From Mucilaginibacter glaciei (GTDB taxonomy: Bacteria; Bacteroidota; Bacteroidia; Sphingobacteriales; Sphingobacteriaceae), in NCBI RefSeq assembly GCF_014773245.1, contig NZ_JACWMX010000004.1, forward strand, positions 124,001 through 188,000: a stretch of DNA of 64,000 nucleotides. The letters run 5' to 3'. Positions 8,405 to 18,100 of this stretch are shown here, piece after piece; the first letter of the stretch is position 1; each line of letters starts with the position of its first letter. The notes beneath the pieces are model-generated. The model did not search any database and was not told the origin of the DNA. It worked only from the letters and a program-made list of their open reading frames with translations. The translations under genes were made by a program, and so were the position numbers.

Positions 8405-9598
8405 CTATATTTCAATATTCTCCAGGTACTTATACCCGCTGCCCGTATTGATCATAAGCACCCTTTCGCCGGGTTTGATCCATTGCTGCGCTCTGAGTTT
8501 TTTATAGGCTTGCCAAAGTGCCGCGCCTTCGGGGGCTATCAGCATGCCTTCTGTACGGGCAACCTCTTTTACAGCTTCATTCATTTCACCATCGCTGATG
8601 GTAAGTGCAGTACCGCGGCTATCGCGCAGTACTTTCAGAATGATTTTATCGGCATAAGGTTTGGGAACACGCAGGCCGTTAGCTATGGTGAAGCCACCAT
8701 CGGCAAATTCTGAATGATGTTTACCACCCAGAAAGGCTGTTACTATACCATCACAACTTTCCGACTGTACCGCCACCATTCGCGGGCGCTTGCTATCTAT
8801 CCAGCCTAATTGTTCCAGTTCGTCAAATGCCTTCCAAATACCTATCAAGCCCGTTCCGCCACCTGTTGGGTATAAGATCACATTGGGCAGCTGCCAGTTA
8901 AATTGTTCGGCAATTTCAAAGCCTAAGGTCTTTTTGCCTTCCAGTCGGTAAGGTTCTTTCAGGGTCGATATCTGGAACCAGCCGTTGGCTACCGCGTCTT
9001 CGTTGATCAACCTGCCGCAATCGCTGATGTTGCCGTCAATCTCTAACAAATCAGCACCATATAACCGGCATTCGTCTTTAAAAACCTGCGGGGTGAGTTT
9101 TGGCATATAAACTACGGCCTTAATGCCAGCCCGTGCTGCATAAGCAGCTAAAGCACCGCCCGCGTTGCCTGCGGTTGGGGTAGCAATAGCGATAATGCCT
9201 AATTCTTTTGCCTTAGAAACCGCCATGCTGATGCCCCGCGCTTTGAACGAGCCGGTAGGGTTACCTGATTCATCCTTCCAAAAAACTTCGTTTCCTTCGG
9301 CCTGGTCTTTGAGGTTTTCTAAGGAAATGATGGGTGTAAAACCCTCGCCAAGGGTTACGATATTTTTCGGGTCGATAACTGGCAGCAATTCATGATAACG
9401 CCACATATTAGCCGGGCGGTCTTTTAGCACTGCCTTATCTAAATATTGTGAAAGGTCATATCTGGCGAAAAGGGAACTTTTACAGGCATCGTTCAAACAT
9501 ATGGTATGAACCGCCGATGCATCATATTCCGCACCGCATTCCGGGCATTTTAAATTTACCAGTAACGAACTTTTCTCTACCTCAATATTGCTTATCAT
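8405..9598 (-). CDS. thrC: Threonine synthase (PLP fold type II)
   Basis: 397 aa; converts O-phospho-L-homoserine to threonine. The N-terminus has a rubredoxin-like Cys set (Cys18, Cys21, Cys34, Cys39) found in one threonine synthase subgroup. The PLP lysine is Lys119 in DESGNPTGSFKARG, and the phosphate-binding Gly loop is PTGGGTGLIG. GLRVPKPYADKIIL and the C-terminal MLIAPEGAALWQAYKKL fit the family. Other thr genes are not in the window. A related PLP ammonia-lyase is the main alternative, but the Cys domain favours threonine synthase. Confidence 0.85.
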   Translation of the reverse strand: MISNIEVEKSSLLVNLKCPECGAEYDASAVHTICLNDACKSSLFARYDLSQYLDKAVLKDRPANMWRYHELLPVIDPKNIVTLGEGFTPIISLENLKDQAEGNEVFWKDESGNPTGSFKARGISMAVSKAKELGIIAIATPTAGNAGGALAAYAARAGIKAVVYMPKLTPQVFKDECRLYGADLLEIDGNISDCGRLINEDAVANGWFQISTLKEPYRLEGKKTLGFEIAEQFNWQLPNVILYPTGGGTGLIGIWKAFDELEQLGWIDSKRPRMVAVQSESCDGIVTAFLGGKHHSEFADGGFTIANGLRVPKPYADKIILKVLRDSRGTALTISDGEMNEAVKEVARTEGMLIAPEGAALWQAYKKLRAQQWIKPGERVLMINTGSGYKYLENIEI

Positions 9599-9657
9599 AA
9601 CCCAATCCTTATCCCTTAATACGTATAAAACGACTGCCTCGTTGTTTTGTGTGCGGT

Positions 9658-11271
9658 TTATTTGGTGGCAAAAATATCACCTGCGTTCCATGTTGGCTTT
9701 GCTGTTTCCTGCGCAACTAAATAACCGATAATAAAATTGAGCTGCACATATTTTTTTCCGGCCTCAAAATCAAAAACACCGTTAATATCGTCCTGCGGTT
9801 TGTGGTAATACTTTGCCCGCCATGGCGCAACGATGTCGTTCAGGTTATTTTTACCGTCGGCGGTTTTGCTGCCGTATTTAATATGCAACGCCGGGATACC
9901 CTGTACCACAAAGCTGTATTGGTCGCTGCGGGTAAAGCGGGCTTGTTTGGGTTCCGGGTCGGGCTCAACCGATAAATCTAAATATGAAGCTGCCTGGTCT
10001 ACCTGTTTAGCTAATGATGAATGCTCGGCACCCAAAGCAGTTACTGATAACAGAGGTGCAATGATGGTGGGCATATCGGTATTCACATCCGCAACCAAAC
10101 TTTTCCCAGGCACGGTTGGGTGTTTGGCAAAGTAGCCGGAGCCCAAGTCGCCCAGCTCCTCTCCCGTCATCAGCACAAATAAGATGGAACGCTTGGGTTT
10201 AACTTTTATACTGTTGTAGATCTTGGCAATCCCTAAAACACTTGCCACACCCGATGCATTATCATGCGCGCCATTATAAATAGAATCGCCCTGCACGGGC
10301 GCACCTACACCCAGATGATCGAGGTGGGCGCTGTGTACTACATATTCTTTCTTCAGTTTGGCATCGGCACCCTCTACCTTACCAATCACATTGTAACTTA
10401 AAATATCCTGATAGGTGGATGTGTAGGCAACATTGGCTGCCGCGTTGATGGCAAAAGATTGCGGCTGGCCTGCTTTCAATAACGCCGGGAGAGCCTGCAG
10501 ATCTTTACCCGCCTGTTTTACCAACGGGTTTAACAGTGCGTAACTTAATGCGCCGTACACGCTTAATTGTTTAGAGTAAAAAGTGCGGGAAATAGATACA
10601 TCGCCCTTCTCGTCCATAATGCTGTAAGTGCCGCGGCTCACATTCGCCATTCTGGCGGCTGAATCGGCATTGCCGACCATTACCCCGATAGCGCCATGCT
10701 CGGCAGCCACCCTCATGATCTGGGTAGAATTCATCACATGCGCCGCTACCGACGATGAAAATTTCTCTGGCGATCCCCTTAGGATAACTACGATCTTGCC
10801 CTTAACATCAATCCCGCCATAATCATCATAACCTAAAGCCGGCTCGCTGATGCCATAGCCTACAAAGGCCAACCCACCCGATGCTTTCATATTATCGACA
10901 ATAGGATTAGGGTAGATCACAAAACTCTTAGCCACGGCTGAGACGCCATTTAAGATTAGTTGGGCATCTTTTATAAAGGCTTTACGCAGGCGCACTTTCT
11001 GCAGCCAGGTGCCATCCTCGCCGGCAGGCTTTACGTTAAGGGCCTTCAGCTGCGCGGTCACATAATCAACCGCCATCTGGTAACCATCGCTGCCGGGCGC
11101 ACGGCCCTTTAGCTTATCATCTGCCAGGTAGGTAATGTCAGCTTTGATCTGATCGGGACTAACCCCAGCCAGGGCTGTTTTAATTTCGGGAGACAGTGTT
11201 ATTTGCTGGGAAAAACCCGTAGTGGTTATAGTTGCTAAGGCCAGGACAAGCCGGATTGTTTTTCTATTCAT
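9658..11271 (-). CDS. Secreted M28 family zinc aminopeptidase with PA domain
   Basis: 537 aa with a signal peptide (about 1-21, ending GFSQ). A PA-like insertion lies at about 120-270 (GGLAFVGYGI...GKIVVILRGSP). The M28 metal ligands are visible: His316/Asp318 (HSAHLDHLG), Asp337 (NGAHDNASG), Glu371/Glu372 (MTGEELG) and Asp399 (VNTDMP). It probably releases N-terminal amino acids from peptides in the periplasm or outside the cell. It sits 59 nt upstream of thrC on the same strand; a functional link is not evident. Confidence 0.92.
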   Translation of the reverse strand: MNRKTIRLVLALATITTTGFSQQITLSPEIKTALAGVSPDQIKADITYLADDKLKGRAPGSDGYQMAVDYVTAQLKALNVKPAGEDGTWLQKVRLRKAFIKDAQLILNGVSAVAKSFVIYPNPIVDNMKASGGLAFVGYGISEPALGYDDYGGIDVKGKIVVILRGSPEKFSSSVAAHVMNSTQIMRVAAEHGAIGVMVGNADSAARMANVSRGTYSIMDEKGDVSISRTFYSKQLSVYGALSYALLNPLVKQAGKDLQALPALLKAGQPQSFAINAAANVAYTSTYQDILSYNVIGKVEGADAKLKKEYVVHSAHLDHLGVGAPVQGDSIYNGAHDNASGVASVLGIAKIYNSIKVKPKRSILFVLMTGEELGDLGSGYFAKHPTVPGKSLVADVNTDMPTIIAPLLSVTALGAEHSSLAKQVDQAASYLDLSVEPDPEPKQARFTRSDQYSFVVQGIPALHIKYGSKTADGKNNLNDIVAPWRAKYYHKPQDDINGVFDFEAGKKYVQLNFIIGYLVAQETAKPTWNAGDIFATK

Positions 11272-11470
11272 GAGGGTTGTGCTTATTACTGCAAGGTATT
11301 AACTACAAGGTGCACCGTCAAGTATTTATCGATAATGTTACTATACAAAAAACAGCCTTCATCCGCGTTAACGGCTGATTTTCATCTGTTTGCAAGACAA
11401 CAAATGCGTATGCGTAAAACATTTTAGAGTATACTTCGTTTAAGGTGCAGTTTTAACTAAATATCATTTT

Positions 11471-12340
11471 ATGAAGATTAGAATATTAATACCCGCATTA
11501 CTTGCCGGTACAATAATGGCCTCGAGCTGTGTAAGCTCTAAAAAATATAAAGAACTACAAGGCAATTACGACCAGCTGCAGAACAGCACCCGCGACCTGA
11601 GTGTTAAATACCAAACCAGCGAACAGGGCCTTGCCGTAGCGAATGGGCGCGTTAAAAGTTTAGAAGAGCAGCTGGCATCTGAAAGGACCAACGCAAGGCA
11701 ATTACAAGCTGCCTTAGATAAATGTTTAACCAGCAGCGGGCAGGGTAACCTGAACATTTCTAAACTGGTTGACGAGATCAACAGCTCTAACAAATACATT
11801 CAGCAGCTGGTGAACGCTAAAAACAAAAGCGATTCGCTTAACCTGGTGCTGACCAATAACTTAACCCGCTCATTAAGCCAGGCAGAAAGCCAGGATGTAA
11901 ATGTACAGGTACTCAAAGGAGTGGTTTATATTTCGCTGTCTGATAACATGTTATACAAATCGGGCAGTTATGAGATCTCTGACAAAGCCGGAGCGACACT
12001 TGATAAGATCGCCAAGATCATTAAAGATTACAGCACTTACGATGTGTTAATTGAAGGTAATACCGATAACGTGCCTATTTCTCAGAAGAATATCCGCAAC
12101 AACTGGGACCTGAGTGCCTTAAGGGCAGCATCAGTAGTGATGGCCTTACAAACCACTTACCAGGTTGATCCGAAACGCTTAACAGCAGGCGGCCGCGGCG
12201 AGTATAGCCCAATTGCCGAAAACACGACCGAAGCCGGTAAAATTAAAAACAGGCGTACCCAAATTATCATCACCCCTAAGCTGGATCAGTTTATGGACCT
12301 GATAGGTAAAGCGCCGGAGAAAGCGCCAGTTCAGAAATAA
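11471..12340 (+). CDS. OmpA-family peptidoglycan-binding lipoprotein
   Basis: 289 aa. The lipobox ASSC places the lipidated Cys at residue 20. Residues about 25-130 are a Gln/Glu/Leu-rich coiled coil. The C-terminal OmpA domain spans about 150-275: DNMLYKSGSYEIS, LIEGNTDNVPIS, NWDLSALRAASVV, and the NRRTQIIITP end that holds the diaminopimelate-binding Asp/Arg type motif. It probably ties the outer membrane to the cell wall. A strong bidirectional terminator follows. Confidence 0.93.
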   Translation: MKIRILIPALLAGTIMASSCVSSKKYKELQGNYDQLQNSTRDLSVKYQTSEQGLAVANGRVKSLEEQLASERTNARQLQAALDKCLTSSGQGNLNISKLVDEINSSNKYIQQLVNAKNKSDSLNLVLTNNLTRSLSQAESQDVNVQVLKGVVYISLSDNMLYKSGSYEISDKAGATLDKIAKIIKDYSTYDVLIEGNTDNVPISQKNIRNNWDLSALRAASVVMALQTTYQVDPKRLTAGGRGEYSPIAENTTEAGKIKNRRTQIIITPKLDQFMDLIGKAPEKAPVQK

Positions 12341-12356
12341 GAGGGAATGGTTTAGA

Positions 12357-12394
12357 ATAAAACGCCCCGTTCAAATAATTGAACGGGGCGTTTT
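12357..12394. terminator. Bidirectional terminator between ompA-like gene and tRNA-Pro
   Basis: A perfect 14-bp stem (AACGCCCCGTTCAA, 12361-12374, with its complement at 12379-12392), a 4-nt loop, A-run before and T-run after. It can serve both convergent transcripts. Confidence 0.92.
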
Positions 12395-12402
12395 GTGTTT
12401 AG

Positions 12403-12476
12403 TCGGGATGGCAGGATTTGAACCTACGACCTCCAGCACCCCATGCTGGCGCGATACCGGGCTACGCTACATCCCG
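12403..12476 (-). tRNA. tRNA-Pro (GGG)
   Basis: A 74-nt cloverleaf on the reverse strand: acceptor CGGGATG/CATCCCG, D arm with TAGCGTAGCCCGG, anticodon stem CCAGC/GCTGG with loop ATGGGGT giving anticodon GGG, T arm with GGTTCGAATCC, discriminator A. The 3' CCA is not encoded. Confidence 0.97.
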
Positions 12477-12490
12477 AATTATCGGGGCAA

Positions 12491-12498
12491 CAAATATA
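12491..12498 (-). promoter_or_regulatory. -7 box (TATATTTG) upstream of tRNA-Pro
   Basis: CAAATATA on the + strand is an exact TAnnTTTG on the reverse strand, 15-22 bp before the mature 5' end of tRNA-Pro. No -33 element was recognised. Confidence 0.4.
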
Positions 12499-12538
12499 TA
12501 ATTTGTGCTAAAAAATAAAAATTTTGGAAAGCAAATGG

Positions 12539-12730
12539 TTAAGATGTTAATTTATCAAAATAGTCATTCACCCCTCTATCTTTGAGGATTTTTTTATACG
12601 CTGCGAAGATTTCGTTTGACTTGTTAAAATTTGTCATCCTTACAATAATAGCTTCTGTACTTAAATGTTTAAATCTTTCGACCAAATCGTTAATCTGTTC
12701 GTTTTGGAATTTTTTTTTGTTGGCGCTCAT
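12539..12730 (-). CDS. Small hypothetical protein, 63 aa
   Basis: Family not recognised. Sequence starts MSANKKKFQNEQIND and is Lys/Asn-rich and mostly helical, with no membrane segment. The coding sequence is AT-rich compared with its neighbours. It lies alone between tRNA-Pro and the MFS gene on the same strand, and could be a small regulatory protein or a spurious reading frame. Confidence 0.45.
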   Translation of the reverse strand: MSANKKKFQNEQINDLVERFKHLSTEAIIVRMTNFNKSNEIFAAYKKILKDRGVNDYFDKLTS

Positions 12731-12833
12731 TAGTGATGAAGATACATAACTATCAAGAAATCTGCATCATTAACATTTGGTAATTTCTTGCTACTCGTTG
12801 TCTTGATTTTGGCATGGTATCCCTTTTATCACA

Positions 12834-14096
12834 CTACCCCACCGCCTGCACATGGTGCTCCTCTACCGCCATTACATTATGCTGCTGTTTCAGTTTTTCT
12901 TTACGCAGGTAACGCATGTGTAACAAGCCTATCAAAATGGCTATGCAGCCCTCTATCAAAATGGTGTCCTGCGTGCCCACCCATTTAGATACGCCGCCTA
13001 CCAGCAAACCGCCGATTGGTTGCAGGCCGAAGAATGCCATGGCGTAAAAGCTGATCACCCGGCCGCGCATGGCGGGTTCAACCGTGGTTTGGATCAGGGT
13101 GTTGCTGATCGTGATCTGCGACATCATACCAAAGCCGGCGATGGTGGCAAATATCAGTGCCAGCGGGTAATTTTGCTCATGCGAGAAAAGGATCAGCCCC
13201 GCGCCAAAAACCAAAGTATTTATACTTAAGATTCGCTTCAGGTCGCTGCCGGTTTGTAACGATGCCAGGAAGATAGCCCCCGAGAATGCACCTAAACCGA
13301 TTACGCTGTCGATAACGCCAAATGTGGTAGCGTTGCCTTTAAATACTTCGCGGGCATAATAAGGGATCAGCGTGCTGAAAGGCAGCACAAACAGACTGAT
13401 GAGCCCCAGCATCACGATCACAAAGCCGATAGATGGTGTGGCGCGGATATAGGCCAGTCCTTCCTTTAATTCGCCAAAGGCATTTTTCTTGTGGACGGTC
13501 TTTATATATTTAGGGAGGCGCATTAGTAGTAAGGAGGCCAATACGGCAATAAAACTTACCGCATTCAGCACAAAGCAAACGCCATCGCCCAGTGTTTCTA
13601 AAACGAAGCCGGCAATGGCGGGGCCTATTAGCCGGGACAGGTTCACCATCGACGAATTAAGGGCGAGTGCATTGGGCAGGTCTTCCTTATCTTCTATCAT
13701 CTCGTAAACTAACGATTGCCTTGCCGGCACATCAAATGCATTGATGATCCCCAGCAGCACACTCAGCGTCAGTATCTCCCAAACTTCATAATGGTTAAGC
13801 AGGATGAGCACTGCTAACAACGTAGCCTGGATCATGGATGCTACCTGTGTAGACAGCAAAACCCGATAGCGGTTGTACCTGTCAGACACTACGCCGCCAA
13901 ATATCGACAGTAAAAACGACGGGAACTGGCTGGCAAATAAGCTTACACCCAGCATAAAGGTGGAGTGCGTAAGCGAGTAGATAACCCAGCTTACCGCTGT
14001 TTTTTGCATCCACGTGCCAATCAAAGAAATGGATTGCCCGGCAAAATACAGCCGGTAATTGCGGCTTTTGAAAGCCCTGAAAGTAGTTATATTCAT
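12834..14096 (-). CDS. MFS transporter, EntS-like (MFS_3)
   Basis: About 420 aa with 12 predicted membrane segments. It begins MNITTFRAFKSRNYRLYFAGQSISLIGTWMQKTAVSW, the typical MFS_3 opening. Between TM2 and TM3 is GGVVSDRYNRYRVLL, the family's cytoplasmic loop motif. MFS_3 members export siderophores, macrolides and other small molecules; the substrate here is unknown. An ATG five codons upstream (14111) is possible, but homologues start at NITTFRAF. The C-terminus is a short charged tail. No partner genes adjoin. Confidence 0.88.
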   Translation of the reverse strand: MNITTFRAFKSRNYRLYFAGQSISLIGTWMQKTAVSWVIYSLTHSTFMLGVSLFASQFPSFLLSIFGGVVSDRYNRYRVLLSTQVASMIQATLLAVLILLNHYEVWEILTLSVLLGIINAFDVPARQSLVYEMIEDKEDLPNALALNSSMVNLSRLIGPAIAGFVLETLGDGVCFVLNAVSFIAVLASLLLMRLPKYIKTVHKKNAFGELKEGLAYIRATPSIGFVIVMLGLISLFVLPFSTLIPYYAREVFKGNATTFGVIDSVIGLGAFSGAIFLASLQTGSDLKRILSINTLVFGAGLILFSHEQNYPLALIFATIAGFGMMSQITISNTLIQTTVEPAMRGRVISFYAMAFFGLQPIGGLLVGGVSKWVGTQDTILIEGCIAILIGLLHMRYLRKEKLKQQHNVMAVEEHHVQAVG

Positions 14097-14207
14097 TCGA
14101 TAATAATTCAACGACAGATTTAAACCAATAATTGTTTTTTACCGCCGTTGTAATATTTAAATTACCTTTCTCTGTATAATTTATTTTTAAACTACCCAGT
14201 TCTGCGT

Positions 14208-14239
14208 ATTGTGAGCCTTACCGTATAGAATTATTTTTG
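14208..14239 (+). promoter_or_regulatory. Bacteroidota promoter of the candidate small RNA
   Basis: ATTG (14208-14211), a 20-bp spacer, then TATTTTTG (14232-14239), close to the TTTG-N19-21-TAnnTTTG consensus. The only downstream signal on this strand before the LuxR gene (opposite strand) is the terminator at 14314-14362. Confidence 0.6.
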
Positions 14240-14242
14240 AGC

Positions 14243-14362
14243 TGCATCATAAAACCCGTAAGCGGGTTGCCTTACTGTTTCGGCATACGTTATGATGTAA
14301 TCTTACAAAATTTCGATAGCCGAAAAATGACTGGGGGGTTATGATCGGCTATCGTTTTTTTT
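14243..14362 (+). ncRNA. Candidate structured small RNA, about 120 nt
   Basis: No open reading frame is present here. The predicted transcript would start about 14245 and end in a T8 tract. A 10-bp closing helix pairs 14243-14252 with 14290-14299 (one G-U). Inside it is a 6-bp hairpin, AACCCG(TAAG)CGGGTT, 14253-14268. A terminator hairpin with 10-bp arms follows. Promoter, multi-helix fold and terminator together suggest an independent RNA. No + strand gene follows for 780 bp, so a riboswitch leader is unlikely. I cannot name the family. Confidence 0.55.
14314..14362 (+). terminator. Terminator hairpin of the candidate small RNA
   Basis: CGATAGCCGA (14314-14323) pairs with TCGGCTATCG (14345-14354), followed by eight T. 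On the other strand the T-tract is weak, so it serves mainly + transcription. Confidence 0.75.
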
Positions 14363-14376
14363 ACCCGTTTTCGGGA

Positions 14377-15081
14377 TTAAACCAAATCAAATGCACGGGC
14401 ATACTGCATCAGCTCGAAGGTACTGGCGTTTAGTTTTTGCTTTATGTTTTTACGATGCGTTTCGGCAGTGCGTACCGATATAAAAAGTTCCTGGCCAATT
14501 TCTACCGCGCTTTTACCCATGGCAACCTGCGCCAATACCTGGCGTTCGCGCTTGGTAAGGGTACTATAATTTTTGTAATTGCGCCTCAAAAAATTGTTTT
14601 CTTCTAACAAACGGGTGGCTTTGGCTGTCATGTGGTGCATGGCATCAATAGGCACCGCAATAGTTATGGTGTGGCTGGGTTTACCGGAAGGGTCTCGCTC
14701 AAAAATTTTGGTGCTTGACATGTGCCAGCTCCAGTCGGGCTTGCCAGGTAACCGCACCTGTTGGAAATAAGTGATCATTTCATCATCATTATTACGTTCC
14801 AGCAGGCCTAAAATTTTAGGGACATAATCCTGAGCATCTTCGCTGTTAAAATATCTTTTATAATATTCTGCAGCAGGTAGTGCCTGGATCTCTTGAAGCG
14901 TGGTTTGCAGGCCCTTCACCCCACGTTCAGACATGTAAACAACAGCACCATCCGCAATATCATGAATAATGACCACACAGGGCAAGGCGGCAAAACTTGC
15001 CAGGTGTTTTTGTATATGTGTTTCCAAAGTACCGGGGCTGGTTAAATATTCGGTAATGTAGGGTTGATAAATTATAATCAC
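14377..15081 (-). CDS. LuxR-family transcriptional regulator
   Basis: 234 aa. The C-terminal about 60 residues form a LuxR/GerE helix-turn-helix: LTKRERQVLAQVAMGKSAVEIGQELFISVRTAETHRKNIKQKL. The N-terminal about 160 residues look like a PAS-type sensor (VVIIHDIADGAVVYMSERGVKGL, then WSWHMSSTKIFERDPSGKP), a common arrangement in Bacteroidota. There is no receiver domain. It is transcribed divergently from the DUF4175 operon, 85 bp away, and could control that operon (inference from position only). Confidence 0.88.
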   Translation of the reverse strand: MIIIYQPYITEYLTSPGTLETHIQKHLASFAALPCVVIIHDIADGAVVYMSERGVKGLQTTLQEIQALPAAEYYKRYFNSEDAQDYVPKILGLLERNNDDEMITYFQQVRLPGKPDWSWHMSSTKIFERDPSGKPSHTITIAVPIDAMHHMTAKATRLLEENNFLRRNYKNYSTLTKRERQVLAQVAMGKSAVEIGQELFISVRTAETHRKNIKQKLNASTFELMQYARAFDLV

Positions 15082-15166
15082 AACTAAAGTTTTAATTATA
15101 GCAAGCTATATTATTTAAACCCCTATTTTCGTTGTATCCCGTACGTTGGTTACCTTACCCCCATTA

Positions 15167-18100
15167 ATGACATCGCCAGAAAATTATGAGTTGCTGATCG
15201 GTAAGATCAACACCTTTATCCGTAAATACCATTATAACAACCTGCTGCGCGGGCTGATATTTTTGGGCGCGGGCATATTTTCTGCCTACGTAGTAATTAC
15301 CTTAAGCGAGTATTACGGTAATTTTAATACTACAACCCGCACTATACTTTTCTACTTTTTTATCCTGCTCAATTTAGGGTTGATTGCATGGCTCATTGTG
15401 CCTTCATTAATGGCCCGCCTGCGGTTGGGTAAAACTCTCACGCATGATCAGGCGGCAGCTATTATCGGGCAGCATTTTAATGATGTCCATGATAAGTTGT
15501 TGAACACACTGCAGTTAAAAAAACAGGTGGACGAGAACCCCGACCATCGTGAGCTGTTAGAGGCCAGCATCAACCAAAAAATTGAAGCATTAAAACCCGT
15601 GAGTTTTCCCTCGGCCATTAACATTTGCGATAACCGGAAATACTTGAAATGGGTTATCCCTCCAGCGGCTATCATCTGTATTATCGCGTTCGCTGCCCCC
15701 ACTATCCTTACCGAAAGCACCAAAAGGATCATTCGCCATAACGAATACTTTGCGCCGGTGGCCCCTTTTCAGTTTGTGCTGCTCAATAAAGGCCTTTCTG
15801 CTTTACAGGGCGAAGACCTAAAACTTAACCTAAAGCTGATAGGTGACAAATTACCCGCGGATATTTATATAGAAACTGCCAACAACACCTTCAAGCTGGA
15901 TAAAGAGAACATCAGCCGGTTCCATTATTTGTTTAGCAACTTACAGCAAAGCACCAGCTTCCGGCTGGTAGGCAACGGGTTTAAATCCGTTCCATACGAG
16001 ATTAAGGTTAATCTGCGCCCGGTAGTGTTACATTTTGATGCCGAATTAAGCTACCCCGCTTACTTGCATAAAAAGAATGAAACGGTTGCCAACGCAGGCG
16101 ATCTAACCGTCCCCGCCGGTACATCTGTTAATTGGAAATTCCACACCCAAAATACAACGGGATTAGTTTTTACTTTAGATAATAGTAGCAAAACGATTCA
16201 ACCTACTACGGCCGATCTTTTTGAACATCGCGAACGCATTTTAAAAAACGCTGTCTACGAGGTCAGTCCGTTAAATAGTGCTGTGAACCGGAGTGATTCG
16301 GCAAGTTATCGTATCAATGTTATTGCGGATGTGGCGCCGACTATCGAGGTTGACGAACGGCCCGACTCGGTAAGTAGGAAGGCTTTTTATTTTAATGGTA
16401 AGATACACGACGATCACGGCTTTTTATCGTTGACTTTTCATTACAAAACCGGCGACAAGGGCCGGGAAAGATCGGTTACTAAAACAGTTAAGGCTGATTT
16501 GAACGCCACCGAGAGCAGCTTCTTTTATTTCTGGAATTTGAAGGAATTAGACATTAAGGCTGGGAACAATATTACTTACTATTTTGAAGTTGCAGATAAC
16601 GACGGTGTAAACGGCCCCAAAACAACCCGCACACCAGAACGCACCTTAAATATGCCCGATGCCGCAGCTTTGAACGAGCAGCTGAACGCAGGTACGCAGG
16701 CAGTAAAACAAAAAATGCAGTCGGCAGTAAAAATTGCCGGGCAGATAGAAAAGGATGCTAAAAAACTAAACCAAGCCTTTTTGGATAAGAACAACCTCTC
16801 TTTCGATGAGAAAAAACAGGTGGAGCAGCTGCTGCAGAAACGCAAGGATCTGGAGGTGTTGTTGAAAGATATTCAAAAAGAAAATAAAAAGAACCAGTAC
16901 AACCGCCAGGAAAGCCAGCAGCAAAAAAACGAATTGACCGAAAAACAACAGCAAATGGACGAGCTGTTTAAGGACCTGCTGGACGATAAGACCAAAGAGA
17001 TGCTGGAGAAACTGCAACAACTGATGCAGCAGGACCAAAAAGACGCTACGCGCGATGAATTGCAGATAATGCAAAGTGACAATAAATCGACCCGCAAGGA
17101 GCTTGACCGCATGCTGGAACTTTACAAAAAGCTGGAGTTTGAGCAAAAGCTTAACCAGGTAGTGAACCGGTTAGAAACTTTGGCCAAAGAACAGCAGGAC
17201 CAGGCGGATAAGACCCAAAAATCACAACCGGCAGCCGATGGACTAAAGGATCAGGAGAAATTGAACAACGATTTTCAGGACATCAAAAAACAACTGGACG
17301 ACCTGAAGAAAACAGACGACCAAAACGGCAATAAAGAGAAATTCGATAACCCTGAAAAGGAAAAGCAGGCCATTGACGAGCAGATGAAGCAAAGCAGCAA
17401 CAGCCTGCAAAAAAAGAACAACCAGCAGGCCGCCAAATCTCAGCAGCAGGCAGCTAAACAAATGAAACAACTGGCCGACAAGCTGCAACAGGATGAGCAG
17501 GAAGGCGAAAGTAGCCAGAACGCGGTAGATGCCCGGCAACTGCGCGAGCTGTTAAAATCATTGGTAAACAGCTCTTTTACACAAGAAAAGATCATGCAAT
17601 CGTTAAGGAGCATCTTCCCTAACGACCCTGCCTATATTGGCCTGGCCCAAAGCCAAAAGGATGTCAAAGATAATTTGAAAACGGCCGAGGATACGCTATA
17701 TTCGTTAAGCAAGCGCATCCCGCAGATCCAATCGACGGTAAATAAGGAGATAGCCGGAATAAATGACCATATAGACCAGGCCCTGGCTAACCTGGGCGAC
17801 AGGAATACCCAGCAGGCAACCCGCAACCAGCAGTTTGCCATGACATCAATGAACAACCTGGCGCTAATGCTAAGCGAGGCCCTGGCGCAGCTGCAAAAAA
17901 TGCAGAATAAAAGCGGCAGCGGTAAGGGCAAACAAGGGCAGCCCTCTATATCGCAATTGAGCAAAATGCAGCAGCAGCTTAACCAAAACATGCAGCAGGC
18001 GCGCGAGCAAATGAAGCAGCAAGGCAACCAGCCGCAACAGGGACAGGGTAAAGGCGGTAAACAGGGGCAACAGGGAATGAGCGAACAGCTGGCGCGTATG

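Noticed and set aside
12788..12988. Short + strand reading frame over the end of the MFS gene
   Set aside because: It overlaps the well-supported MFS C-terminus and has no protein-like features of its own.
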